Assembly (NCBI RefSeq): GCF_006265175.1
Contig: NZ_VDCQ01000033.1
Coordinates: forward strand, 1-64,000
Reading direction: 5' to 3'
Length of the DNA: 64,000 nucleotides
Origin: Paenibacillus hemerocallicola
Lineage (GTDB): Bacteria > Bacillota > Bacilli > Paenibacillales > NBRC-103111
The first letter of the stretch is position 1. Every line of letters starts with the position of its first letter. Positions 51,718 through 60,409 of the stretch are shown piece after piece. The notes under the pieces were generated by a model. It ran no database searches, had not been told where the DNA came from, and saw only the letters and a list, made by a program, of their open reading frames with translations. The position numbers were made by a program, and so were the translations under genes.

Positions 51718-53646
51718 TCATACGAATGCAGGTTGCGGAGCTTCTTTCAAAATATGTTTGGCAACGTTCCGTGCACTGGAGAAAGCCCGCTCGGCGAGCT
51801 CCCCTTTGCCGGTACAGCCGTCGCCGCAAAAATAAAACGGAACGTTTTCCAGTCGGTTCGGCAGCAGCGAGTTGGAGGCGATATTTTTCACGCTTGCCAC
51901 CATGGCCTTCTTGGACACCCGTTTGACGGCTATGGCGTCTTTCCAGCCGGGGTAGTGACGGTCGAACAGCTGCTCCATTTGCCCGGTCCGCTGCTCCAAA
52001 TATTGCTTGCGCTGCTCCTCATTCGCGAAATCGTCGTGCAGGTAGGCAATGCCCTGCAGCAATTGACCGCCTTCCGGAACGAGCGTGTAGTCGGTAGCCG
52101 AGACGTCGCTTATGAACAGCTTGTTGTTCATATCGCTGATGTAGGAGAAAGGTCGGGCAACTACGCGGCTTAACCCGACATCGTACACCATCACCTCTGT
52201 CGCCGTATTCCCCTCGTAAGGGGCAAGGAACGGCTCCCAAGCCGTTCCTTTGAGCAGCTTGATCACCTGCTGAACCGGCATGGCGAAGACGACGCGGTCA
52301 AAGGATAGCTCCCGGCTTTTCGATTTGAGCACAAACTTGCGGTCCTCGTAGCGGATGCCCTCGATCCCTTCCTGCAGAGCGATTTCCCATTGTCCCGACA
52401 TCTCGATCTTTTCTTTCAGCTGGTTCGTAATGACCGCCCAGCTTCCGAGCACATAATTGACGGGTCGCGAGGAAAGGAACAGATTATGGTAGTAATCGGC
52501 GATAACGGTGCCGGGCACCCGGCGCGCGTCCTCGGGAGTGATGAAGAAATTGGAGCAGACCAGATGCTCCCAAAGTTCCTTTACATCCTCGTCCGCATTC
52601 GAATCCGCCAAAAAGTCGCCCAACGTCCGGTAATTTTTTATTTGATGAATGTTGGCCATGATGGCCGTAATTTCGCCTACGAATCGGACCTTCTGCATCG
52701 TGCTGAGCAGCTCGGTTTTCATCAGATTGACGAAGTCGAGCGGAGCGGGGGTAACTTGGTCGTGCTTCTCGTACATGACTTTGCGTTTGTCGACCTGCTT
52801 GCTGCTGAACGATAAGCCAAGCTCCTTCTCGAGCGTCGTCAGCTTGTGCCGATCGATGCCATAGACGGCATGGGCTCCATAGTTCAACGTAAAGCCCGCT
52901 TTCTCATAGGTGAATGCGCGGCCTCCCAATTGGGGGCTTCTTTCGAACAGGACGCCTTCGATACCGGGCTCCTCCGATAAATAGGCGGCTGCAGTCAACC
53001 CGGCTAATCCGCCTCCGATGACGGCTACTTTCATAGGGGGGTCCTCCTTCTGTTTCGGCGTGACCGAGAGCGGTCCCGCCGGTTCGTTCGTACGCAATCC
53101 CGCCCACAGCATGGAAAATTCGGTACGTATCGATTGCTCCAGATCGCCGTCTCCATCTTCGTTCAAGCACCACTTCAAAACGATGCCGTTGTAAACGCTG
53201 ATCAGAAGCTCCGCCTTGTGCCGATTGGGCAGCCATCGCTGCAGGGCATAGAGAAGGTAATCCGATAAATCGCGCTGCTTCCGGTTCAGTTTGTCGTTTT
53301 GCAGGCAAAGCGCATTAAAGCTGCGGATGAGCCGGGGATAGGTGCTTAAATTAGACGCCAAGTCCAAAAACAGTCGGTTGATATGGCTTTCTAGCGATTG
53401 CACGTGCGTGGGGGAACGTTTGCTCCACTGCTCGATGATGGCGCGCTGCCGATCGCCGACTTCTGCTACGATGTCTTCTTTGCTTTTGAAATAGTGGTAA
53501 AATGTACCCTTCGAAGTGTGCGTAGCTGCGATAATATCGTCTACGGATACGCTTTCGTACCCTTTGTGCATAAACAGGCTCAATGCCGTTTCGATGACCA
53601 GATCCCGTTTCTTGCGGGTGGAGGGACGCATCAGATTCATGGACAA
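51718..53646 (-). CDS. TetR-type regulator fused in frame to an FAD-dependent oxidoreductase
   Basis: One uninterrupted 642-residue reading frame. Residues 1-195 are a full TetR regulator: the helix-turn-helix ALSLFMHKGYESVSVDDIIA and THTSKGTFYHYFKSKEDIV, then a helical ligand domain. From residue 205 a complete flavoprotein begins with MKVAVIGGGLAGLTAAAYLS, a dinucleotide-binding motif normally at the N-terminus, followed by SPQLGGRAFTYEKAG and a C-terminal FCGDGCTGKGELAERAFSS; it belongs to the phytoene-desaturase/amine-oxidase group. Just before Met205 (53034) the DNA has GAAGGAGG eight bases off, an ideal ribosome site. So the flavoprotein may be made separately, as part of the fusion, or both. 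The promoter is covered by a double operator. Substrate and inducer are unknown. Confidence 0.75.
   Translation of the reverse strand: MSMNLMRPSTRKKRDLVIETALSLFMHKGYESVSVDDIIAATHTSKGTFYHYFKSKEDIVAEVGDRQRAIIEQWSKRSPTHVQSLESHINRLFLDLASNLSTYPRLIRSFNALCLQNDKLNRKQRDLSDYLLYALQRWLPNRHKAELLISVYNGIVLKWCLNEDGDGDLEQSIRTEFSMLWAGLRTNEPAGPLSVTPKQKEDPPMKVAVIGGGLAGLTAAAYLSEEPGIEGVLFERSPQLGGRAFTYEKAGFTLNYGAHAVYGIDRHKLTTLEKELGLSFSSKQVDKRKVMYEKHDQVTPAPLDFVNLMKTELLSTMQKVRFVGEITAIMANIHQIKNYRTLGDFLADSNADEDVKELWEHLVCSNFFITPEDARRVPGTVIADYYHNLFLSSRPVNYVLGSWAVITNQLKEKIEMSGQWEIALQEGIEGIRYEDRKFVLKSKSRELSFDRVVFAMPVQQVIKLLKGTAWEPFLAPYEGNTATEVMVYDVGLSRVVARPFSYISDMNNKLFISDVSATDYTLVPEGGQLLQGIAYLHDDFANEEQRKQYLEQRTGQMEQLFDRHYPGWKDAIAVKRVSKKAMVASVKNIASNSLLPNRLENVPFYFCGDGCTGKGELAERAFSSARNVAKHILKEAPQPAFV
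53032..53050 (-). promoter_or_regulatory. Internal ribosome site and start for the oxidoreductase half
   Basis: On the minus strand GAAGGAGG (53050-53043) lies eight bases before an in-frame ATG (53034-53032). This ATG opens exactly at the conserved N-terminus of the flavoprotein, so a separate 438-residue product is plausible. Confidence 0.6.
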
Positions 53647-53673
53647 TCAGCCTCCCGGACCGATTATGGTGAT

Positions 53674-53702
53674 ATTGTAACGCATATTAGACCGGTAGTC
53701 TA
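53674..53702 (-). promoter_or_regulatory. Promoter of the TetR-oxidoreductase gene
   Basis: On the minus strand TAGACT (53702-53697) and TACAAT (53679-53674) are 17 bases apart. The -35 lies within the right-hand end of the first operator arm, so repressor binding would block it. Confidence 0.6.
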
Positions 53703-53726
53703 TCCGAAAATAGACTACCGGTCTAA
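53687..53726. promoter_or_regulatory. Double TetR-type operator
   Basis: TTAGACCGGTAGTCTAT (53687-53703) and ATAGACTACCGGTCTAA (53710-53726) are perfect inverted copies with a six-base gap. Each arm is itself a near-palindrome of the form TAGAC-N5-GTCTA, the kind of site a TetR dimer binds, so two dimers could sit side by side. Confidence 0.75.
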
Positions 53727-53746
53727 TTGTTTGTGGATTATCAAGC

Positions 53747-54646
53747 TTATTCGTGTTTGGGGCGGTATTGAAGAGGGGATACGCCAGTCCAGCGCCGGAA
53801 TTGGCGGGAGAAATGACTGAGCGAACGAAACCCGAGCTCGAGCGCGATGTCTTCGATAGACATGCTGGTCGTCACAAGCATAAATTTGGCGCGTCCCGCG
53901 ATCAGGCGGCTGACGTAACGGCGTGGCGAGACGCCGTATACTTTGGTGAACGTCTTCGTGCATTGGCTGCGGCTGATATGCAGCTGCCGGGCGATACCCG
54001 CAATCGTTTCCTCGGCGGGCGACAGCGCCATAAGCTGAAGGCGCTCCTCCACCGCATGGGCGAGGTCGGTCTCCAGCGTGGAGATTACCGGCAGCGACGC
54101 GTTGGTTGCAAGAGATGTTCGGATGGAGGCGCTGTCGGCTATTTCCTTTACGATAAGAAGAACATATGCTTGCAGTTCGATTTTCGGTCCGGGGCCGATC
54201 CGATCCAGCGGAATCGGGTTCGCTGTGCCGTATGTAGACGACATCAGGCTTTCCGTCAAAATACGCTCGATATGCTTCATATAGGACGGGAGGCGCGTTT
54301 TTTCGGCGTCGGCGCGCGGCAGCAGGCCGTAGTCGGAGGCGCTTAGCCTTTTGCGGAGCTCGGGGTCGTCGACGTCGAAATGGATATTGAAGAACGAATA
54401 GGGAGAGTCGGACCGGTTGTCGGTGCCATGCTTGACCCCCGATTTGACCAGGAGCCAGTCTCCTTCGCGAACGCAAACCGTATTTCCGTTCACGTGCTGG
54501 CGCGCCTCGCCGCTGAAGCCGTACGCGAGCTCGAACAGATGGTGATGGTGTATCGGATAAGACCAGCCCGGCGGCTTGACGTTAAAGCCGCAGCCGGTTA
54601 TTTGCAGCGTGCTGGTCATGTTCGGGAAATATACTTCGATCTCCAT
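53747..54646 (-). CDS. AraC-family regulator with cupin sensor
   Basis: A 299-residue regulator. The N-terminal half is a cupin-type ligand domain with the HHHHLFELAYGFSGEA stretch near residue 33 and VREGDWLLVKSGVKHG near 60. The C-terminal half has two helix-turn-helix motifs, including GIARQLHISRSQCTKTFTKV and ELGFRSLSHFSRQFRRWTGVSP. It lies 135 bases from the divergent GH35 gene and is therefore its likely regulator, sensing a sugar. The minus-strand TATAAT at 54690-54685 would be its -10 element. The TetR fusion gene is the next gene downstream in the same direction but has its own promoter. Confidence 0.87.
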   Translation of the reverse strand: MEIEVYFPNMTSTLQITGCGFNVKPPGWSYPIHHHHLFELAYGFSGEARQHVNGNTVCVREGDWLLVKSGVKHGTDNRSDSPYSFFNIHFDVDDPELRKRLSASDYGLLPRADAEKTRLPSYMKHIERILTESLMSSTYGTANPIPLDRIGPGPKIELQAYVLLIVKEIADSASIRTSLATNASLPVISTLETDLAHAVEERLQLMALSPAEETIAGIARQLHISRSQCTKTFTKVYGVSPRRYVSRLIAGRAKFMLVTTSMSIEDIALELGFRSLSHFSRQFRRWTGVSPLQYRPKHE

Positions 54647-54684
54647 GGTTGCCTCATCCGTAACAGTTGTCCAATCTTTCGTTC

Positions 54685-54690
54685 ATTATA
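54685..54690 (-). promoter_or_regulatory. Candidate -10 of the AraC-family gene
   Basis: A perfect TATAAT on the minus strand, 39 bases before the start codon; no clear -35, which would fit an activated or autoregulated promoter. Confidence 0.4.
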
Positions 54691-54781
54691 AGCGGGAGGC
54701 CGATCCGGCGCAAATGGTCAAAAAAACGGACGCTATGAGCATGGTGCCGAAATGTTCGCTTGATTATGATGGAGTCGAGGA

Positions 54782-56587
54782 ATGATAATTGCGTACAGAA
54801 AGGTCGGGAAACAAACTATGCGGCTACTGGAAACAAGAGAAGGACAATTTTACTATCAGGATAAACCGTTCCGGATTGTATCCGGCGCGATGCACTACTT
54901 CCGCACAGTGCCCGAATATTGGCGCGACCGGTTGTTGAAGCTGAAAGCGTGCGGCTTCAATACGGTTGAAACTTATGTGGCTTGGAACTTGCACGAGCCG
55001 AAGCCGGGCGCCTTTTGCTTCGAAGGATTGGCGGATCTCGAGCGATTCATCCGGACCGCCGGCGAGCTCGGCTTGTTCGTGATCGTGCGGCCCAGCCCGT
55101 ACATTTGCGCGGAATGGGAGTTCGGCGGACTGCCCGCTTGGCTGCTGGCCGATTCGGATATGCGGCTTCGCTGCTTCCACAAGCCTTTTCTGGACCGGGT
55201 CGAGGCCTATTACGATGTGCTTATGCCGAAGCTGAAGCCGCTCTTGTCCACGAACGGGGGACCGGTTATCGCCGTACAGATCGAGAACGAGTACGGCAGC
55301 TACGGCAACGATAAACGGTATTTGACCTTTTTGCGGCAGGCGATGGCGGACCGCGGCATCGATGTGCTCCTGTTTACCTCGGACGGTCCGACGGATGCGA
55401 TGCTGCAGGGAGGCACGCTGCCGGGAGTGCTGGCAACGGTCAACTTCGGTTCGCGGGCCGGGGAGGCGTTCGCGAAGCTGCGCGAGTATCAGGCCGACGG
55501 GCCGGTGATGTGCATGGAGTTTTGGAACGGCTGGTTCGATCATTGGGGGGAGCACCATCATACTAGAGGCGCAGCCGACGCAGTTGGCGTATTGGAAGAC
55601 ATGCTGAGCGACAACGGATCGGTTAACTTTTACATGTTCCATGGCGGAACGAACTTCGGTTTTTACAACGGCGCCAATTGCCCGGCTCCGAATCGTTATC
55701 AGCCGACGATCACGAGCTATGACTACGATGTGCTGCTCTCCGAGGCTGGGGACCCTACGGACAAGTTTTATGCCGTCCGGGAAGTGCTGTCCCGGTACGC
55801 CGATGTGCCGGATATCCGGCTGCCGGAGCCATCGCGCAAGCAAGCGTACGGTCGCGTTCGCATGACCGGCCAGGCGAATTTGTTTTCCAATTTCGACGGT
55901 TTATCGAAGACGATCGAATCGGTATGTCCCGAGCCGATGGAGAAGCTCGGTCAAAACTACGGGTTTATTTGGTACGAAACGCACATTGCGGGTCCGAGGC
56001 CTGCTCACGAGCTGAACATTCAAGACGTGGCGGACAGGGCGCTCATATTTGTGGACGGACGGTATGTCGGCGTTATCGAGCGTTGGAGCCCGGAAGCGAA
56101 GGTAAGCTTCGAGGTGCCGAAGGAAGGCGTCAAGCTCGGAATTCTCGTAGAGAATATGGGAAGAATCAATTATGGGTCCTATATGAAGGATCGAAAGGGC
56201 ATAACGGAAGGAGTCCGTTTCGGGTATCAGTTTCTATTCGATTGGACGATACGCACGCTGCCCCTCGAGCATTTATCGGATTTGAAGTTTGAAGGGCTTT
56301 GCCCGCAGGAAACGCCATGCTTTTACAAGGCGGAGCTGCAAATCGAGCAGCCGGCGGATACGTTTCTTTATTTGGACGGATGGACGAAAGGGGTCGTCTG
56401 GATCAACGGCTTCAATTTGGGACGGTATTGGAACATCGGACCGCAGAAAAGCTTGTACGTTCCGGCTCCGCTCCTTCGTCCAGGCGGCAACGAGATCGTC
56501 ATTTTCGAGCTGCATGGCGCGGAATCTGCGGAAGTCGTATTTAAAGCCGAACCTGATTTGGGCGACACGACGCCGCGGCAAAGCTGA
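54782..56587 (+). CDS. Beta-galactosidase, GH35 family
   Basis: A 601-residue GH35 enzyme without signal peptide, so it acts in the cytoplasm on imported galactosides. The N-terminal TIM barrel starts with FRIVSGAMHYFRTVPEYW and shows the acid/base motif QIENEYGSYG (Glu170) and the nucleophile in MEFWNGWFDHWG (Glu246), both intact. The C-terminal beta domains end with WINGFNLGRYW. The start is uncertain: ATG 54782 has GGAG eight bases upstream, while ATG 54818 would fit if the -10-like TATGAT at 54765 is used. It is divergent from the AraC-type gene. No transporter is adjacent. Confidence 0.9.
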   Translation: MIIAYRKVGKQTMRLLETREGQFYYQDKPFRIVSGAMHYFRTVPEYWRDRLLKLKACGFNTVETYVAWNLHEPKPGAFCFEGLADLERFIRTAGELGLFVIVRPSPYICAEWEFGGLPAWLLADSDMRLRCFHKPFLDRVEAYYDVLMPKLKPLLSTNGGPVIAVQIENEYGSYGNDKRYLTFLRQAMADRGIDVLLFTSDGPTDAMLQGGTLPGVLATVNFGSRAGEAFAKLREYQADGPVMCMEFWNGWFDHWGEHHHTRGAADAVGVLEDMLSDNGSVNFYMFHGGTNFGFYNGANCPAPNRYQPTITSYDYDVLLSEAGDPTDKFYAVREVLSRYADVPDIRLPEPSRKQAYGRVRMTGQANLFSNFDGLSKTIESVCPEPMEKLGQNYGFIWYETHIAGPRPAHELNIQDVADRALIFVDGRYVGVIERWSPEAKVSFEVPKEGVKLGILVENMGRINYGSYMKDRKGITEGVRFGYQFLFDWTIRTLPLEHLSDLKFEGLCPQETPCFYKAELQIEQPADTFLYLDGWTKGVVWINGFNLGRYWNIGPQKSLYVPAPLLRPGGNEIVIFELHGAESAEVVFKAEPDLGDTTPRQS

Positions 56588-56606
56588 TTTGCACAATGAA
56601 ATCGTT

Positions 56607-56637
56607 GAAGGAGGGGCTGATGCCCCTTCTTTTTTTA
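56607..56637 (+). terminator. Terminator after the GH35 gene
   Basis: GAAGGAGGGGC pairs with GCCCC plus the following TTCTTT (with G-U pairs) around TGAT, ending in a long T-run. Confidence 0.78.
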
Positions 56638-56866
56638 CATACGAGAATAATTATTTGCCTCACTGCACTAAAGCGAAAGGAGTTACTCTTACTTCGGGTA
56701 TCTCGCCCTTAGTCTTGATTCGTCTCTTCCGAACGATGCAACGCCATGCTTTCACAGGGGTTATTGTGGATTTACAGAGAACCGTCTTGAACTGTATACT
56801 GTTCTTATATTCATCTAACAAAACTCGGTTTTATTAGATGAAACCAAAAGAGCGGGAGTGAAGGGA

Positions 56867-57640
56867 ATGCCAATCGATTTTCATTCCGAACAAAACCGAA
56901 ATTCGTATACGAGCCGCAATGTCCATGACAGCTGGACTAATAGGGTTAACCGTTTTACGACGGTCAGAGGGAGTCGTGTCGCGGACATCGGGTGCGGCGG
57001 CGGGATCTATACGAAGAAGCTTGCGGAAATGGATGCGGCGGAAGTAGTGGGAGTAGACAGCTCGGCAAAGATGCTCGAGGCGGCTCAAGAATCGTGCAGC
57101 GGTTATCGTAATGTCAGGTTCGAGACGGGCGACGCAAACGGGACTTCTCTTGCAAGCGGCTACTATGATCTGGTGATCGAGCGGGCGCTCATCCATCATC
57201 TTACCGATTTGCGCTCTTGCTTTGACGAGGCGTACCGGGTAATCCGAGAGGGAGGGAAGCTGCTGATACAAGACCGGACGCCGGAAGATTGCCTGCTTCC
57301 GGGCGGCGCGGGGCATATCCGGGGAACCTTTTTCGAAATGTATCCTCATCTGGCGGCGATCGAGACGGCACGCAGACATGCGGCGGAAGATGTCATCCGC
57401 GCCGTGGAGGAAGCCGGTTTTGCGTTTTCTCGGGAGGATAAGCTGTGGGAAATCCGCAAAACGTATGAAACGTTCGATGAGCTTGCCGAGGAGCTGAAGA
57501 GACGGCGAGGCCGTTCGATTCTCCACGAATTGTCCGACGGGGAAATAGACGAATTGATCGCCCGTCTGCGTACGATTGTTCCGGAAGGTCCCATTGTCGA
57601 GAAGGATAGATGGACCGTTTGGGTTGCCGTTAAAAAATGA
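56867..57640 (+). CDS. Class I SAM-dependent methyltransferase
   Basis: A 257-residue small-molecule-type methyltransferase (UbiE/COQ5-like). The SAM motif I is VADIGCGGGIYTKKLAEM near residue 39, followed by VVGVDSSAKMLEAAQE and FETGDANGTSL; motif IV is YDLVIERALIHHL. ATG 56867 is set by GGGAG ten bases before; GTG 56858 is an alternative. It has its own intergenic region and is followed by the M24 peptidase after about 100 bases. The substrate is not apparent. Confidence 0.83.
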   Translation: MPIDFHSEQNRNSYTSRNVHDSWTNRVNRFTTVRGSRVADIGCGGGIYTKKLAEMDAAEVVGVDSSAKMLEAAQESCSGYRNVRFETGDANGTSLASGYYDLVIERALIHHLTDLRSCFDEAYRVIREGGKLLIQDRTPEDCLLPGGAGHIRGTFFEMYPHLAAIETARRHAAEDVIRAVEEAGFAFSREDKLWEIRKTYETFDELAEELKRRRGRSILHELSDGEIDELIARLRTIVPEGPIVEKDRWTVWVAVKK

Positions 57641-57746
57641 AAGGTGTAATTGCCATCCGACATCGCTTAAAATGAAGGAAAGACCTCTCGGTCAAGCGAA
57701 TAGTTTTGGTCTGGCGAAAGTCCTTAACAGGAACAGGAGGATTAGG

Positions 57747-58841
57747 ATGAGCGCAAACCGGTATAAGGAGCGGATCACGAAGCTGCAACGGCTTTTGGAG
57801 CAAACGGACGTTGAGGCGGTGATCGTCGCATCGGCGGCAAACTTGTTTTATTTCACCGGCGTTTGGATAGAGGCGCATGAGAGACTGCTTGCATTGGCGG
57901 TTAGGCGGAACGGGGCGGTGCTGCTGGTCGCTCCCGATCTGCATCGCGGGGAGCTTGATCCGGTGGGGCTGCCGATCGTTTATTGGCGCGATGGGGACGA
58001 TGCCGCCAAGCTGCTGGGAGATGCGCTCCCCGAGTCGGGAGCCGTTGGCGTGGATGAAGCGTGGCCTAGCGGGCATCTGCTCGGGCTAATGAAATACCGG
58101 ACCGACGTATCGTGGACGGGCGGCGCCGATTTGCTCGGAAAGCTTCGCAGGGTGAAAGACCGAGACGAATTGGACCTGCTCCGGGAATCGGCGTCCGCGC
58201 TCAATCGGGTGATGCAATCATTTGTTCCGCTCATTCGCGAAGGTCGGAGCGAAGCGGAGCTGCTGGAAGAGCTTCAACAGCTGTGGAAGCGGGAAGGGAT
58301 CCGCGAGCTGTCGTTTGCTCCGACCGTGGCAACCGGACCGAATGGAGCGAACCCGCACCATACTCCGGGGGATGCGGTCGTGCGAAAGGGAGATTTGATC
58401 ATTATCGACACGGGTGGGAAACTGGACCATTACTGCTCCGATATGACCCGTACGTTCAGCGTGGGAGAGCCTTCCGAGGAGCAGCGGACCGTTTACGAGC
58501 TCGTCAAGAAGGCGCACTTGGAAGGCATTCGCGCGGTCCGTCCGGGAGCCGCTTTTTCGGATATAGACCGCATTGTCCGTGGAGTTATCGAGGAGGGCGG
58601 GTACGGTCCATATTTCACGCACCGGACGGGACACGGTATCGGCATCGACGTGCACGAGGAACCTGCTGTCCAGGACGGCAACGGACTCGCGATCGAGCCG
58701 GGGATGGTATTCAGCATCGAACCGGGCGTTTATTTGCCGGGCAAGTTCGGGGTGCGAATCGAGGATATCGTCATCGTGACGGAGGACGGCTGCGAATCCG
58801 TGAACGACGTTGTTAGCAAGGAGTTGAGGGTGCTCGGTTGA
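57747..58841 (+). CDS. M24-family Xaa-Pro aminopeptidase-type protein
   Basis: A 364-residue two-domain protein. The N-terminal creatinase-like domain (residues 1-130) has AVIVASAANLFYFTG. The C-terminal pita-bread domain carries the five metal ligands of active enzymes: Asp in IIDTGGKLDHYCSDMTRTF (two Asp), His in HRTGHGIGIDVHEEP, and Glu in FSIEPGVYL and GVRIEDIVIV. It should remove N-terminal residues before proline. CAGGAGG precedes ATG 57747. No close operon partner. Confidence 0.9.
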   Translation: MSANRYKERITKLQRLLEQTDVEAVIVASAANLFYFTGVWIEAHERLLALAVRRNGAVLLVAPDLHRGELDPVGLPIVYWRDGDDAAKLLGDALPESGAVGVDEAWPSGHLLGLMKYRTDVSWTGGADLLGKLRRVKDRDELDLLRESASALNRVMQSFVPLIREGRSEAELLEELQQLWKREGIRELSFAPTVATGPNGANPHHTPGDAVVRKGDLIIIDTGGKLDHYCSDMTRTFSVGEPSEEQRTVYELVKKAHLEGIRAVRPGAAFSDIDRIVRGVIEEGGYGPYFTHRTGHGIGIDVHEEPAVQDGNGLAIEPGMVFSIEPGVYLPGKFGVRIEDIVIVTEDGCESVNDVVSKELRVLG

Positions 58842-58912
58842 ACGGCATGATTTCCGGATCGTAATCCCGATCGGCTGGAAGTAAGGAACATTATGCGCCG
58901 CAACTGTTTTTC

Positions 58913-58921
58913 TGTTATCAT
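58913..58921 (+). promoter_or_regulatory. Extended -10 promoter element
   Basis: TGT-TATCAT (58913-58921), 43 bases before the next gene; the -35 is unclear. Confidence 0.4.
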
Positions 58922-58963
58922 AGAAGCAGTCTATTAATTCATCGGAGGGAGTTCCCACTTCTC

Positions 58964-59731
58964 ATGTCAATCGTTAAGTATAGTGGTTTGCAAGACCTTG
59001 GAGCCGTGGTCGCATTTTTTATGGAGAATGACGAACATTTGATCGGAAACCCCGTCTTCGCGGATATAGCGAACGTTGATATTTTAAACCACAGTCTCTT
59101 CAAAATGCTGGACCAAGTGAAGCAAGAAAAAGACTTTCACGATCTGCTTAATTACAAAAATTTGCTGTACAACCAACTGGTTCATTATTGCGACTCGATA
59201 GAAAGCATCGAGGGGCTGAAGGACGATTTTCACGAAATCGTCGTTCACCGGATTTATACCGGCACGGAGATCAAAATTTTAAGCTGGATTTATAAGGATC
59301 TGTACGGGGACGAGCCGGATTTGAGCAATCCCGAAGCCAATTCCCCCCAAGGGTTTTTGCGTTACCTGAAATTGAACTGCAAGCCGGAAGTAACCGCTCA
59401 TTTCATCGGGCTGGCCTTGCAGCAATACGTAAGCAGCCAATATCCGGAGGAGGAGTTCTACAAGAACGAATCCATCTTCTCCGGCAGCTACAATTATTTG
59501 GCCGAATTTGTCCTGGAAACGGAAGAAATCGAGCAAGTCGTAAAAACGATTCAGGGGCAACAGGAGGAGCTTGTCTGGCTGCGCGACCAACTCATCGCAT
59601 CCGAAGAAAAGCTGCAAATCACGCCTGATGACGAGGAGACCCAGCAGCAACAGCAAAAGCTGATTGTCGATTTTATGACCGAACGGCTCGAGATGGAATT
59701 TCTGTCCCAAGTCATCATCCGTCTATTCTAA
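58964..59731 (+). CDS. Conserved-looking soluble protein of unknown function
   Basis: A 255-residue, acidic, mainly helical protein. I recognise no domain. The C-terminal 80 residues have heptad-like spacing with many Glu and Gln (EEIEQVVKTIQGQQEELVWL), including a QQQQQ run, and may form a coiled coil. GGAGGGA is about 14 bases before ATG 58964. It lies just upstream of the HIT gene (22 bases) and likely shares its transcript, close to the conserved rpsU-yqeY block. Confidence 0.6.
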   Translation: MSIVKYSGLQDLGAVVAFFMENDEHLIGNPVFADIANVDILNHSLFKMLDQVKQEKDFHDLLNYKNLLYNQLVHYCDSIESIEGLKDDFHEIVVHRIYTGTEIKILSWIYKDLYGDEPDLSNPEANSPQGFLRYLKLNCKPEVTAHFIGLALQQYVSSQYPEEEFYKNESIFSGSYNYLAEFVLETEEIEQVVKTIQGQQEELVWLRDQLIASEEKLQITPDDEETQQQQQKLIVDFMTERLEMEFLSQVIIRLF

Positions 59732-59753
59732 AAACTGACAAGGAGCATCGCCG

Positions 59754-60101
59754 ATGGATTGCATTTTTTGCAAAATCGTCAAAGGGGAAATCCCGTCCAA
59801 AAAAGTGTTCGAAAACGACAACGTATTGGCTTTTCACGATATTCAGCCCCTTGCCCCCTCGCATGTGCTCGTGATCCCGAAGAAGCATATCGCTTCCATG
59901 AATGAAGCGGAAGAGGAAGACAAGGAGCTTCTCGGAGAGGTGCTGTTGACCGCGAAGAAGGTGGCGAACGAGCTTGGCATCGCCGACGGCGGATACCGGT
60001 TGATCAACAACGTCGGATCGGACGGCGGACAGGTCGTATACCATATCCACGTTCACGTGATTGGCGGCGAGAAGCTGGGAGGCTTGAACGTCAAGGGATA
60101 A
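59754..60101 (+). CDS. HIT-family (histidine triad) nucleotide hydrolase
   Basis: A 115-residue HinT-like protein. The start MDCIFCKIVKGEIPSKKV contains the zinc-linked CxxC pair, and the C-terminal triad motif is YHIHVHVIGG. These homodimers hydrolyse purine phosphoramidates such as aminoacyl-AMP. AAGGAGC precedes ATG 59754. It follows the unknown gene closely and ends just before the rpsU promoter. Confidence 0.92.
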   Translation: MDCIFCKIVKGEIPSKKVFENDNVLAFHDIQPLAPSHVLVIPKKHIASMNEAEEEDKELLGEVLLTAKKVANELGIADGGYRLINNVGSDGGQVVYHIHVHVIGGEKLGGLNVKG

Positions 60102-60132
60102 GCGGTCGAACAACCGGGCACTCTAGGGCAGG

Positions 60133-60162
60133 TTGACACCCCCTTTCTGTTTCATTTATAAT
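60133..60162 (+). promoter_or_regulatory. Consensus promoter of rpsU
   Basis: Both hexamers are perfect: TTGACA (60133-60138) and TATAAT (60157-60162), 18 bases apart. This would be one of the strongest promoters in the window, as expected for a ribosomal protein gene. Confidence 0.8.
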
Positions 60163-60220
60163 GTAGTTTGATAAACCGTGTTTTCGTCTTGGACGGTCTG
60201 TTCGGAGGGAGGGAAAACTA

Positions 60221-60394
60221 GTGTCCGAAACTCGAGTTCGCAAAAATGAAACCATTGATGCTGCACTTCGTCGCTTCAAGCGTTCCATCGCCAAAGACGG
60301 CGTCTTGGCGGAGGTCAAAAAGCGCAAACACTATGAGAAGCCTAGCGTTAAGCGCAAGAAGAAGTCGGAGGCTGCTCGGAAGAGAAAGTTCTAG
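60221..60394 (+). CDS. rpsU: 30S ribosomal protein S21
   Basis: A 57-residue, highly basic protein starting [20 protein letters not shown] after the initiator and ending in a Lys/Arg-rich tail ([12 protein letters not shown]), the classic S21 sequence. The start is GTG 60221, with the strong site GGAGGGAGGG at 60204-60213. It is driven by a consensus promoter and followed by yqeY after 15 bases, with GGAGGA overlapping its stop region. S21 helps the 30S subunit in initiation. Confidence 0.95.
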   Translation: MSETRVRKNETIDAALRRFKRSIAKDGVLAEVKKRKHYEKPSVKRKKKSEAARKRKF

Positions 60395-60409
60395 GAGGAT
60401 TTTGTTTTC

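Noticed and set aside
56789-56804. A LexA-type SOS box before the methyltransferase gene
   Set aside because: GAAC and GTTC are separated by eight bases instead of the four in the Bacillus LexA box. It remains an imperfect palindrome of unknown meaning.
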